From the NCBI RefSeq assembly GCF_006442815.1, contig NZ_VFVL01000008.1:144933-208932 (forward strand): a DNA stretch of 64,000 nt. The letters run 5' to 3'. The notes under the pieces are model-generated. The model saw nothing but the letters and a program-made list of their open reading frames with translations, did not search any database and was not told where the DNA came from. The stretch is from Mesorhizobium sp. B2-4-3. Lineage in GTDB: Bacteria > Pseudomonadota > Alphaproteobacteria > Rhizobiales > Rhizobiaceae. Below are positions 28,542 to 36,627 of this stretch, in pieces (position 1 is the stretch's first letter; each line of letters begins with the position of its first letter). Position numbers and translations under genes: made by a program.

Positions 28542-29618
28542 GTGTCACAGACATCGCATGGCATTGGCGGGCTGAGCTATGACGCCAAGAAACGCCCCTG
28601 GCCGGCCGAGTTCAACGTGTTCCTGGCGCTGGTCATCCTCGTCGTCGCCTTCGAGCTGATCGGCCGCGTCTTCCTCGGCGACAGCTTCCTGTTCAACACC
28701 CGCGAGAATGTTTCCGGGCTCTTCAACGAGCAGCGCCTGCAGATCATCATCCTGCAAGTGTCGATCGTCGGCATCATCGCCATCGGCGTCACCCAGGTCA
28801 TCATCTGCGGCGGCATCGATCTGTCCTCAGGCTCGATCGTCGGCGCCACCGCGATGATCGCCATGAGCTTCGCCCAGGTGGCGACGGTCAACGGCAACCC
28901 CAACCCCAAGGCGATGTTCCTGGCGCAAGGCTGGACCGACCTGCCGGTCATCGTGCCGCTGCTGGTCGCGATCGGATGCGGCCTGCTTGCCGGCCTGATC
29001 AACGGGTTTCTGATCGCCTACACCCGCATTCCGCCATTCATCGCCACGCTCGGCATGATGGTCACCGCCCGCGGCATCGCCAAATGGTGGTCGAAGGGCC
29101 AGCCAATCTCGTTCCCGACCGAGAGCTTCGCGGCCATCGGCAAGGGCCTGATGCCTGTCGTCATCTTCATCTCGCTGGCGCTCCTGTTCCAGCTCATCCT
29201 GAGCTATACGAAATACGGCAAGCATTGCTACGCCATCGGCTCCAACGAGGATGCCGCGCGCATGTCGGGCATCAAGATCGCCAACCACAAGGTGCTGGTC
29301 TATGCCATCGCCGGCATCCTCGCTTCGCTTGCCGCCGTGGTGCTCTGCTCCAAGAACCTCACCGCCCAGGCCGGCATGGGCGTCATGTACGAGCTCGACG
29401 CCATCGCCATGGCGGTCATCGGCGGCGTTTCGCTGTCGGGAGGCCGCGGCTCCATCATCGGCACCGTGATCGGCTCGCTGATCTTCGGCGTCATCATTTC
29501 CGGCTTCACCTTCCTGCGTCTCGACGCCTACTATCAGGAGATGGTCAAGGGCGTGATCATCGTCGGTGCGGTCGTTCTCGATCAATGGCGCCAGCGCCGC
29601 CGCGCGATAGGAGCTTGA
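28542..29618 (+). CDS. Permease of the inositol-type ABC importer
   Basis: BPD_transp_2 (RbsC-like) permease of 358 residues with about nine membrane segments. The typical segments TQVIICGGIDLSSGSIVG and YAIGSNEDAARMSGI are present. The start is GTG at 28542, preceded by GGAGGAAAAGAC at good spacing; an upstream GTG lacks such a site. A 107-bp gap separates it from the binding-protein gene, and the ATPase starts 2 bp after its stop. Confidence 0.9.
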   Translation: MSQTSHGIGGLSYDAKKRPWPAEFNVFLALVILVVAFELIGRVFLGDSFLFNTRENVSGLFNEQRLQIIILQVSIVGIIAIGVTQVIICGGIDLSSGSIVGATAMIAMSFAQVATVNGNPNPKAMFLAQGWTDLPVIVPLLVAIGCGLLAGLINGFLIAYTRIPPFIATLGMMVTARGIAKWWSKGQPISFPTESFAAIGKGLMPVVIFISLALLFQLILSYTKYGKHCYAIGSNEDAARMSGIKIANHKVLVYAIAGILASLAAVVLCSKNLTAQAGMGVMYELDAIAMAVIGGVSLSGGRGSIIGTVIGSLIFGVIISGFTFLRLDAYYQEMVKGVIIVGAVVLDQWRQRRRAIGA

Positions 29619-29620
29619 CC

Positions 29621-30391
29621 ATGTCCGACATCGTTCTGAAGACCGAAAACCTCACCAAGCATTATGGCGGCGTGCACGCCTTGCAGGAGGCGAATTTCGA
29701 GCTGCGCAAGGGCGAGCACGTCGCCATCATGGGCGACAACGGCGCCGGCAAGTCGACCTTCGTGCGCCAGATCACCGGCGTCGAGCAGCGCACCGACGGC
29801 AAGATCTGGTTCGACGGCAAGGAGGTGAATTTCGCCGGCCCGATCGAGGCGCGCGAGGCGGGCATCGAGACAGTGTTCCAGAACCTCGCTCTGGCCGACG
29901 ACCTCGACGTGCCGTCGAACCTGTTCCTCGGCCGCGAGAAGGTGCTGTTCAATCTCGGGCCGTTCTCGATCCTCGACCGCAAGGCGATGCGCAAGGCGAC
30001 GGAGGCAGCACTTGTCCGCACGGCGGTGAAGATCCCGAACCTCTCCAGCACCATCCGCCATATGTCCGGCGGCCAGCGCCAATGCGTGGCGATCGCGCGG
30101 ACCGCGACCTTCGCCTCCAAGCTGATCATCATGGACGAGCCGACGGCGGCGCTCGGCGTGCAGGAGACGGCGCAGGTCGAAAACATCATCCGCACGCTGA
30201 AGGAAAACGGCGAGCCGCTGATCCTGGTCAGCCACAACATGCGCCAGGTGTTCGACCTGGTCGACCGCATCGTCGTCTTCCGCCGCGGCAAGATCGTCGC
30301 CAACCTGCGCAAGCAGGACACCGACGGCAACGACATCGTCGCCTACATCACCGGCGCCAAGACCGGACAGGCGGAACTGCAGGCCGCCTGA
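29621..30391 (+). CDS. ATP-binding subunit of the inositol-type ABC importer
   Basis: Single-domain ATPase of 256 residues, unlike the two-domain RbsA type. Walker [10 protein letters not shown], signature [13 protein letters not shown], Walker B LIIMDEPTAALG and the H-loop VSHNM are intact. A one-domain ATPase is usual for FrcA/IatA-type rhizobial importers. A perfect hairpin follows at 30420-30441. Confidence 0.92.
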   Translation: MSDIVLKTENLTKHYGGVHALQEANFELRKGEHVAIMGDNGAGKSTFVRQITGVEQRTDGKIWFDGKEVNFAGPIEAREAGIETVFQNLALADDLDVPSNLFLGREKVLFNLGPFSILDRKAMRKATEAALVRTAVKIPNLSSTIRHMSGGQRQCVAIARTATFASKLIIMDEPTAALGVQETAQVENIIRTLKENGEPLILVSHNMRQVFDLVDRIVVFRRGKIVANLRKQDTDGNDIVAYITGAKTGQAELQAA

Positions 30392-30419
30392 CGGGCGCCA
30401 CGACGGGATCAAACCAATC

Positions 30420-30441
30420 ATCCGCGCCGGAAGGCGCGGAT
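30420..30441 (+). other. Intercistronic hairpin between importer ATPase and dehydrogenase
   Basis: ATCCGCGCC, loop GGAA, GGCGCGGAT: a perfect 9-bp stem with a GNRA-type loop and no T run. It is more likely an mRNA-stability or processing element than a terminator. Confidence 0.6.
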
Positions 30442-30473
30442 ATGCCTACAAACCCACGCTCGAAGGACATTCC

Positions 30474-31466
30474 ATGACACTCCGCTTCGCTCTCCTCGGC
30501 GCCGGCCGCATCGGCAAGGTGCATGCCCGCGCCGTCGCCTCCAACCCGCAGGCCAAGCTGGTCGCCGTGGCCGATGCCTTCGAGAAAGCGGCGACGGAGT
30601 TCGCGGCCGCCTATGGCGCGGAAGTGCGCAGCATCGACTCCATCGAGAAGTCCGGGGACATCGACGCCGTCATCATCTGCACGCCGACCGACACCCATGC
30701 CGATCTGATCGAGCGCTTCGCCAAGGCCGGCAAGGCGATCTTCTGCGAGAAGCCGATCGATCTCTCCGTCGAGCGCGTCGAAAAATGCCTGGCCGTTGTC
30801 GAGAAGACCAAGGCCACGCTGATGGTCGGCTTCAACCGCCGCTTCGATCCGCATTTCGCCGCCGTGCGCAAGGCGATCGACGACGGCGCCATCGGCACGG
30901 TCGAGATGGTCACCATCACCTCGCGCGATCCCGGCGCCCCGCCGCTCGATTACATCGCCCGCTCTGGCGGCATTTTTCGCGACATGACCATCCATGATTT
31001 CGACATGGCGCGCTTCCTGCTCGGCGAGGAGCCGGTCGCCGTCAGCGCCCACGCTTCGGTGCTGGTCGACAAGAAGATCGGCGAAGCCGGCGATTTCGAT
31101 AGCGTCAGCGTGATCCTTGAAACCGCCTCCGGCAAGCAGGCCGTCATCTCCAACTCGCGCCGCGCCACCTATGGCTACGATCAGCGCATCGAGGTGCATG
31201 GTTCCAAGGGCATGGTAGCGGCCGAGAACCAGCGGCCGGTGTCGATCGAGCTCGCCAACGACAAGGGCTACACCCGCCCGCCGCTGCACGACTTCTTCAT
31301 GACCCGCTACATCGACGCCTATGCCAACGAGATCGCCTCCTTCATCGCCGCGGCGACTGCCGGCAAGAAGGCGGCGCCGAGCGGCAAGGATGGGCTGATT
31401 GCGCTGAAGCTGGCGGATGCGGCCTTGCAGTCGGCCAAGACGGGCAAGACCATCCGCATCGATTGA
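30474..31466 (+). CDS. Inositol 2-dehydrogenase / MocA-type oxidoreductase (Gfo/Idh family)
   Basis: NAD-dependent dehydrogenase of 330 residues. The Rossmann motif LGAGRIGKVHA is N-terminal, the family EKPIDL signature is near residue 95, and the catalytic stretch MTIHDFDMARFL is near 170. It closely resembles rhizobial IdhA and MocA, and the second copy at 57611-58603 has the same length and segments. Coding downstream of the importer suggests it oxidises the imported inositol or scyllo-inosamine derivative. Whether it is IdhA or MocA cannot be decided from sequence alone. Confidence 0.88.
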   Translation: MTLRFALLGAGRIGKVHARAVASNPQAKLVAVADAFEKAATEFAAAYGAEVRSIDSIEKSGDIDAVIICTPTDTHADLIERFAKAGKAIFCEKPIDLSVERVEKCLAVVEKTKATLMVGFNRRFDPHFAAVRKAIDDGAIGTVEMVTITSRDPGAPPLDYIARSGGIFRDMTIHDFDMARFLLGEEPVAVSAHASVLVDKKIGEAGDFDSVSVILETASGKQAVISNSRRATYGYDQRIEVHGSKGMVAAENQRPVSIELANDKGYTRPPLHDFFMTRYIDAYANEIASFIAAATAGKKAAPSGKDGLIALKLADAALQSAKTGKTIRID

Positions 31467-31768
31467 CTCGATGAGGCAGGTATCTCGATGGTGGTCGGAT
31501 TGTCTGTCTCCAACGCTTGGCGATTGGCCGCAACGCTTATCACGTCGTCATCCACGGGCGGAGCAAGGAGCGAAGCGACGCGGCGCAGACCCGAGGATCC
31601 ATTCCGTGACGTTGAGGCGGTGCTACGGTGCAGAATTCTGCGGCGCAGCCCTCTTCGCGCGACGTCACGGCATGGATTCCAGGGTCTTCGCGACGGAGCT
31701 TCGCTCCTGCTTCGCCCTGGAATGACGAATCTCGCGAGACCATTGAAATCTAACCAAGGAGCAGAGCG
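31467..31768 (+). repeat. Intergenic gap holding twin-hairpin repeat, copy 4
   Basis: The 184-bp core is 31545-31728. Stem 1 is ATCCACGGG/CCCGAGGAT (one A-A mismatch), different from copies 1-3, yet both arms have changed together. Stem 2 is ATTCCAGGG/CCCTGGAAT. The central GCAGAATTCTGC is intact. CTAG ends are not preserved. The gap also holds the SD region AAGGAGCAGAG of the SDR gene. Confidence 0.85.
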
Positions 31769-32563
31769 ATGAACGGTTTGGCCGGTCGCAATTCAGAAAC
31801 GCGCGCCATCGTCACCGGCGGCGCGCAGGGCATCGGCTTCGCAGTTGCGGAAGCCTTGGTCGACGAGGGCTGCCGCGCGCTGGCCCTGATCGGCCGCTCG
31901 CAGGAGAAGGGCGACAGGGCGGTCGCGGCGCTGAAGAAAAACGGCGTCGACGCCATCTTCATCAGCGCCGATGTCGCCAAGGTCGCCGACTGCAAGCGCG
32001 CCGTCGAGACCGCGATCAAGCACTTCGGAACGCTGAACGCGCTGGTCAACGCCGCCGCCACTTCCGCGCGCGGCTCGCTGGTCGAGACCTCGGAGGAGCT
32101 TTTCGACCAGATCTTCGACACCAATGTGCGCGGGCCGTTCTTCCTGATGCAGGGTCTCGTCGCGCATCTGCTCGAGCGCAAGGCGCCCGGCTCGATCGTC
32201 AACGTGCTGTCGATGTCGGCGCATGCCGGCCAATCCTTCCTCACGCCCTATTCGACCAGCAAGGGCGCGCTGATGACGCTGACCAAGAACGTCGCGAGCT
32301 CCTATCGGAAGAACCGCATCCGCTGCAATGCCGTGCTGCCGGGATGGATGGATACCGAAGGCGAGGCGATCGTGCAGAAGAAGTGGCACGACGCGCCCGA
32401 TGACTGGCTGGACAAGGCCGAGGCCGCGCAGCCCATGGGCCAGCTGGTCAAGCCGGCCCAGCTTGCCCGGCTGGTCACCTATATGCTGAGCCCGCAGGCC
32501 GGCGTCATGACCGGCTCGCTTGTCGATTACGACCAGAACATCGCTGGTGTCATCGGCGAATAG
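31769..32563 (+). CDS. Short-chain dehydrogenase/reductase (SDR)
   Basis: Classical SDR of 264 residues: cofactor motif TGGAQGIG at about residues 16-23, the NAA segment (LVNAAATS), catalytic Ser in LSMSAHAG, and Tyr-x3-Lys in YSTSK. It probably oxidises a polyol or keto-inositol. It stands alone between two direct copies of the 184-bp repeat (copies 4 and 5). It may belong to the moc/inositol locus, though the 302-bp gap makes cotranscription uncertain. Confidence 0.87.
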   Translation: MNGLAGRNSETRAIVTGGAQGIGFAVAEALVDEGCRALALIGRSQEKGDRAVAALKKNGVDAIFISADVAKVADCKRAVETAIKHFGTLNALVNAAATSARGSLVETSEELFDQIFDTNVRGPFFLMQGLVAHLLERKAPGSIVNVLSMSAHAGQSFLTPYSTSKGALMTLTKNVASSYRKNRIRCNAVLPGWMDTEGEAIVQKKWHDAPDDWLDKAEAAQPMGQLVKPAQLARLVTYMLSPQAGVMTGSLVDYDQNIAGVIGE

Positions 32564-32596
32564 TTGCAGGGGAACCTGGCGGCGACGCAAGTCACT

Positions 32597-32780
32597 TCGT
32601 CATCCACGGGCGGAGCAAGGAGCGAAGCGACGCGGCGCAGACCCGAGGATCCATGCCGCGTCTCCAGAGCGTTGCTGCGGTCCAGAATTATGCATCGCCG
32701 CGCTCTTCGGCCAATGTAACGGCATGGATTGCAGGGTCTTCGCGACGGAGCTTTGCTCCTGCTTCGCCCTGGAATGACGA
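32597..32780 (+). repeat. Twin-hairpin repeat, copy 5
   Basis: Core of 184 bp in the same orientation as copy 4, about 1.05 kb away, so the two form direct repeats around the SDR gene. Stem 1 is ATCCACGGG/CCCGAGGAT, as in copy 4; stem 2 is CCCTGGAAT with a GATTGCAGGG partner. The central palindrome is degraded (CCAGAATTATGC). The rest of the gap up to 32828 shows nothing else. Confidence 0.85.
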
Positions 32781-32828
32781 AATCGCGAAGGTTCGGCCCC
32801 ACCCGAAATTGCCAGCCTCAACAGGCAC

Positions 32829-32857
32829 GTGACAAACGCCCCAGCATCGACTATATG
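32829..32857 (+). promoter_or_regulatory. Sigma-70 promoter placing transcription start on the leader ATG
   Basis: GTGACA (32829-32834) and TATATG (32852-32857) are separated by 17 bp, matching -35 and -10 boxes at 5/6 and 4/6 positions. The expected start point, about seven bases after the -10 box, falls on the A of the ATG at 32864. No ribosome-binding site precedes that ATG, which agrees with a leaderless transcript like that of rhizobial trpL. Confidence 0.6.
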
Positions 32858-32863
32858 AGCCGC

Positions 32864-32938
32864 ATGATCCACCTGACCGCCTCGTTTTGGTACTTTTATT
32901 ACAGCTCGCTGGCGGCGGGAGGATTGCGCTCGATCTGA
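32864..32938 (+). CDS. Aromatic amino acid leader peptide of the DAHP synthase attenuator
   Basis: A 24-codon open frame upstream of DAHP synthase whose codons 8-13 read Phe-Trp-Tyr-Phe-Tyr-Tyr (SFWYFYYSS). Six aromatic codons in a row, covering all three end products of the pathway, are the mark of a transcription-attenuation leader. An in-frame ATG at 32855 would give 27 residues, but it overlaps the -10 box, so 32864 is preferred. The stop TGA (32936-32938) lies in a small GATCTG/CAGATC hairpin. Stalling at these codons would free the antiterminator arm described in the next entry. Confidence 0.85.
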   Translation: MIHLTASFWYFYYSSLAAGGLRSI

Positions 32939-32988
32939 AAACTCCAGATCAAAAAATCCGACAAGCCGCCAGACCTGGCGGCTTTTTT
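32909..32988 (+). terminator. Attenuator: terminator and antiterminator of the DAHP synthase leader
   Basis: Terminator: AAGCCGCCA (32963-32971), loop GACC, TGGCGGCTT (32976-32984), then T to 32988. Antiterminator: CTGGCGGC at 32909-32916, inside the leader coding sequence, is perfectly complementary to GCCGCCAG at 32965-32972. A ribosome stalled on the aromatic codons (32885-32902) leaves 32909-32916 free, so the antiterminator forms. A ribosome reaching the stop codon covers it and the terminator forms. The geometry is that of a standard amino acid attenuator. Confidence 0.85.
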
Positions 32989-33028
32989 GTTACAAGCCGG
33001 CAGGTCTCCTAACCAGGAGCAGAAAGCC

Positions 33029-34120
33029 GTGTTGACCACAACAGACGACCTTCGGGTCAAGGAACTCAAGGTCCTGAGCACGCCGGACGAGGTGATGCGC
33101 GAGATACCGCGCTCACTTACGGCGACGCGCACCGTTGCCGCCTCGCGCAACGCCATCCATTCCATCCTCACGGGGGCCGACGATCGACTGGTCGTCATCG
33201 TCGGCCCTTGTTCCATCCACGATCCGGTCGCCGCCGTGGACTACGCCAGCCGTCTGGCGGCGCTGCGCGAGGCCTTGGCCGACCGGCTCGAGATCGTCAT
33301 GCGCGTCTATTTTGAGAAGCCGCGCACCACGGTCGGCTGGAAGGGCCTCATCAACGATCCCGACCTCGACGGCAGCTTCAACATCGACAAGGGCTTGCGC
33401 ATGGCGCGCAACGTGCTGTCGGCCGTCAACAATCTCGGCCTGCCGGCGGCGACCGAATTCCTCGACATGACGACGCCGCAATACATCGCCGACCTCGTCG
33501 CCTGGGGCGCCATCGGCGCGCGCACCACCGAGAGCCAGATCCATCGCGAGCTTGCGTCGGGCTTCTCCTGCCCGGTCGGCTTCAAGAACGGCACCGACGG
33601 CAATCTTCGGATCGCCGGTGAAGCGGTGAAGTCGGCCGCCCAGCCGCATCACTTCATGGCGGTGACCAAGGGCGGCCGTAGCGCCATTGCCACGACCACC
33701 GGCAATGAGGATTGCCACGTCATCCTGCGTGGTGGCATCACGCCGAACTACGATGCCGCAAGCGTCGACGCGGCCGCCGCCGAACTCGGCCGCATTGGCG
33801 TCGCGCCGCGGCTGATGATCGACGTCAGCCACGCCAACAGCGCCAAGAAGCCGGAGAACCAGCCGAAGGTCGCGCATGACGTGGCAGGGCAAGTTGCCGC
33901 GGGCGACGAGCGCATCATCGGCGTCATGATCGAGAGCAATCTCGTCGCCGGCCGGCAGGACGTCGTGCCCGGCAAGCCGCTTACCTACGGCCAGAGCATC
34001 ACCGACGGCTGCATCGACTGGGCGACCACGGAGACGGTGCTGCACGGCCTTGCCGGCGCCGTCGAATGGCGCCGGTCGGTGAAGCGTGAGATGCTCGCCA
34101 GCCGGCAGGGTGCTGCCTGA
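33029..34120 (+). CDS. 3-deoxy-7-phosphoheptulonate (DAHP) synthase, type I
   Basis: First step of the shikimate pathway: PEP plus erythrose 4-phosphate to DAHP. The 363-residue product is the AroF/AroG/AroH class, with VGPCSIHDP, MRVYFEKPRTTVGWKG, and LMIDVSHANSAKKP carrying metal and substrate residues. Start is GTG at 33029, with AGGAG nine bases upstream. Most alphaproteobacteria rely on a type II enzyme, so this may be a second isozyme. The upstream attenuator indicates control by aromatic amino acid supply. Isozyme (Phe, Tyr or Trp type) is not decided. Confidence 0.93.
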   Translation: MLTTTDDLRVKELKVLSTPDEVMREIPRSLTATRTVAASRNAIHSILTGADDRLVVIVGPCSIHDPVAAVDYASRLAALREALADRLEIVMRVYFEKPRTTVGWKGLINDPDLDGSFNIDKGLRMARNVLSAVNNLGLPAATEFLDMTTPQYIADLVAWGAIGARTTESQIHRELASGFSCPVGFKNGTDGNLRIAGEAVKSAAQPHHFMAVTKGGRSAIATTTGNEDCHVILRGGITPNYDAASVDAAAAELGRIGVAPRLMIDVSHANSAKKPENQPKVAHDVAGQVAAGDERIIGVMIESNLVAGRQDVVPGKPLTYGQSITDGCIDWATTETVLHGLAGAVEWRRSVKREMLASRQGAA

Positions 34121-34130
34121 GCGAAAAGGT

Positions 34131-34154
34131 GAGGGCGGCGATCACGCCGCCCTC
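34131..34154. terminator. Terminator between DAHP synthase and LysE genes
   Basis: GAGGGCGGCG, loop ATCA, CGCCGCCCTC: a perfect 10-bp stem between convergent genes. Read on the minus strand it is followed by ACCTTTTCG, so it best serves the LysE gene, whose stop codon lies in the loop. Confidence 0.7.
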
Positions 34155-34777
34155 AACCCTTCCCACGCCGTGAATATCGAAACGGCAAACAAAAGCAGTC
34201 CGGCGCCCCGTCCCGCCAGGATGGTCGCTTGCGGATTGTCGACCAGCAGCCCACGGCTTCGCCCCGCTGTAACGGCGAGCCCGCCATAGATCGCCGCCTG
34301 CGTGGCGACCGTCAGCAATCCCATGATTGTCGCCTGCATCCAGACCGGACCGTAAGCCGGCTTCAGGAATTGCGGATAGACGGCTAGGATGAAGAGATAG
34401 GCCTTTGGATTGATCAGGCAGGTGACCAGTCCCTGGCGAAACGCCTTCCACGCCGAGCGGCTCCCCGTAGGCCCGTCGTCGCCGACGGTGATCGAGCTGC
34501 GCATCAGCGAAATGCCGATATAGGCCATGTAGGCGGCGCCGGCGATCAGCAGCGGCGTGAACAGGATCGGCACGAAATGCATGAGCAGTCCGACGCCGAC
34601 CGCGCCATTCAGCGTGTGCACCGCGCCGCCCAACATGATGCCGGCGGTGGCGGCGAGACCCCTGTTGCTGCCGCCGGTCAGCGCATTGGCCAGCACGAAC
34701 AGCATGTCCATGCCCGGAACGGCGATGATGCCGAACAGAAGCACGAAGAACAGCCAGAGATTTTCGCCATAGCTCAT
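34142..34777 (-). CDS. LysE/RhtB-family amino acid exporter
   Basis: Inner-membrane exporter of 211 residues with six hydrophobic segments and the family motif PGMDMLFVLANALTGG near the N-terminus. Substrates in this family are amino acids or related metabolites; the exact one is unknown. The start is set at 34777 (MSYGENLWLFF); an ATG six codons earlier is possible. It is divergent from a WYL-domain regulator that could control it. Confidence 0.88.
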   Translation of the reverse strand: MSYGENLWLFFVLLFGIIAVPGMDMLFVLANALTGGSNRGLAATAGIMLGGAVHTLNGAVGVGLLMHFVPILFTPLLIAGAAYMAYIGISLMRSSITVGDDGPTGSRSAWKAFRQGLVTCLINPKAYLFILAVYPQFLKPAYGPVWMQATIMGLLTVATQAAIYGGLAVTAGRSRGLLVDNPQATILAGRGAGLLLFAVSIFTAWEGLRAA

Positions 34778-34903
34778 GTCAGTTGCCTGTCGCATTATCC
34801 GCCTGCACGCAAAGGAATCTGTTGATTTTCAAGCGGGTAGGCGGCCCTATAGGCGATCCCAACTGACGGGGATGTGTCAGTTGCATTTCAGCCGGGTGAG
34901 AAA

Positions 34904-35611
34904 ATGCGCAAGGCCTCGCGCCTGTTCGAGATCATCCAGATCCTGCGGCTGGCCAAGAAGCCGGTGACGGCGGCCACGATCGCCGAGCGGCTGGAAGTGA
35001 CGGTACGCTCGGTCTATCGCGACATTTCGGCGCTTCAGGCCATGCGTGTTCCGATCGAGGGTGGGCGCGGCATCGGCTACATCCTGCGACCAGGCTTCGA
35101 CCTGCCGCCGCTGATGTTTTCCATCGAGGAGATGGAGGCGATCGTGCTGTCGCTTGCGCTGCTCGAGCGCACCGGCGACGACGAGCTCAAGCAGGCTGCC
35201 AAACGCGTCGGCGCCAAGATCGCCGGCGCCGTGCCGCCGCCCTTGCGGCAGACGCTGGACGCCAACGCCCTCCATGCCTGGGGCTTTGCAGCACCTTCCG
35301 CTTCGGCCGTCGACCTCGCGCTGGTCCGCCGCGCCATCCGCGACGAGGAGAAGCTCAGCCTCTCCTATCGCGACGAGGCGGGACGGCCGACCGGCCGCAT
35401 CATCCGTCCGGTCGCGCTGATCTACTATGCCGAGACCGCCAACATCGTCGCCTGGTGCGAGTTGCGCCAGGCCATCCGCAATTTTCGCAGCGACCGCATC
35501 GAGGACTGCCGGGCGGCGGGCCTGTGGTTCAAGGGCGAGGGCGACCGGCTGCGGCAGGTCTGGGTCGACGGCTGGGAGATCAATGCTTCGGTAGCCGCCG
35601 CCGGCAACTGA
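34904..35611 (+). CDS. HTH-WYL (YafY-type) transcriptional regulator
   Basis: A 235-residue regulator with an N-terminal winged helix-turn-helix (RLFEIIQILRLAKKPVTAAT then VSVYRD-like TVRSVYRDISALQ). A C-terminal WYL-type ligand domain follows, with IRPVALIYYAETANIVAWCE and FRSDRIEDC. The start at 34904 is preceded by GGGTGAG; an ATG ten codons upstream is the alternative. It is divergent from the LysE exporter. Confidence 0.87.
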   Translation: MRKASRLFEIIQILRLAKKPVTAATIAERLEVTVRSVYRDISALQAMRVPIEGGRGIGYILRPGFDLPPLMFSIEEMEAIVLSLALLERTGDDELKQAAKRVGAKIAGAVPPPLRQTLDANALHAWGFAAPSASAVDLALVRRAIRDEEKLSLSYRDEAGRPTGRIIRPVALIYYAETANIVAWCELRQAIRNFRSDRIEDCRAAGLWFKGEGDRLRQVWVDGWEINASVAAAGN

Positions 35612-35631
35612 CGCATTGCCGGCCCTGAGTC

Positions 35632-36432
35632 TCAGGGCACGATGCCGCGGCAGGCCAAGGCGACATTGGCGAAGGATCGCGGGCCGTCGGGCCGGCCTGC
35701 TTGATAGGCATCGCGGACGGCGGCCTCGACACGCTCCCGCTCGGCCGCAGCCAATGTGGTCAGGTATTTGCCGAGCGAGCCTTCGCCGGCGCCGATCGGC
35801 GCCCAGAAGTCGTCGAAATCCGCGTAGTCCATGCGGATCATCAATTCGGCTTCGCTGACATCGACGAGATCCTGCTCGACAAAGGTCCGCTTCATCTCGC
35901 CCGGCTGCATCATCGGCTGGAAGCAATAGCGGCTGCGCAGCTGGCGTCCGCTTTCGATGAGCGCCGCGACAGTGTCGATTACCATGCGCATGGCGGTCAT
36001 GCCGCCGTAATGGTCCCAGACCACGGCCGCGACCACGCCGCCCGGCCGCACCACGCGGCGCATCTCGGCCACCGCCTTGCCGGCCTCCGGCACGAAGTGC
36101 AGCACCAGCAGCGCCAGCGCGCGGTCGAACGCGGCATCCGCGAATGGCAGCGCCGTGGCATCGCCCTGGCCGATGGTGACGCGAGGATCGGTGTTGCGCT
36201 GCCTGGCCGCGTCGACGAAGACCGGCGAAAAGTCGATGGCCTGGATCTCGGCAAGATCGGCCGATTTTGCCAATTCGAAGGTCAGGCTGCCGGTGCCGCA
36301 GCCGACATCGAGGATCTTTTCGCCGCCGGCCAGCCCGGCGAAATCGATGAACTTGGGCGCGAGCCTGCGGCTCCAGCGTCCCATCAGCTGCTCATAACCG
36401 GATGCGGCATGGACCGTGAAGGTGGATGTCAT
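35632..36432 (-). CDS. SAM-dependent class I methyltransferase
   Basis: A 266-residue methyltransferase with the SAM motif I LDVGCGTGSL, the acidic AIDFSPVFV strand, and GDATALPFADAAFD, the methyltransf_11 pattern. The start at 36432 (MTSTFTVHAASGYEQ) has GGGGAGGCACC upstream; the frame continues 32 codons further without support. No partner gene reveals the substrate. It is convergent with the WYL regulator, with a 20-bp gap. Confidence 0.87.
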   Translation of the reverse strand: MTSTFTVHAASGYEQLMGRWSRRLAPKFIDFAGLAGGEKILDVGCGTGSLTFELAKSADLAEIQAIDFSPVFVDAARQRNTDPRVTIGQGDATALPFADAAFDRALALLVLHFVPEAGKAVAEMRRVVRPGGVVAAVVWDHYGGMTAMRMVIDTVAALIESGRQLRSRYCFQPMMQPGEMKRTFVEQDLVDVSEAELMIRMDYADFDDFWAPIGAGEGSLGKYLTTLAAAERERVEAAVRDAYQAGRPDGPRSFANVALACRGIVP

Positions 36433-36627
36433 TGGTGCCTCCCCATATGAGCCCAAGCTAAACCTCGGCGGAATTGCTGCCAAGGCACAGAGCGATCGCA
36501 ATCGGTGCAAGGATAGCGTGGCGCACACAGGCGTTTATGTGGGCGATCTCACAGCTGCGCGCACTTCAGTTTGATGCTGGATTTCTGCGAATGGGTAACG
36601 GAATCCGAGCGGCCCAACCAACCGATA
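36433..36627. other. Intergenic region with no recognised feature
   Basis: About 195 bp upstream of the methyltransferase gene. It must contain that gene's promoter, but I see no clear boxes, palindrome or coding frame before the repeat copy that starts at 36628. Confidence 0.5.
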
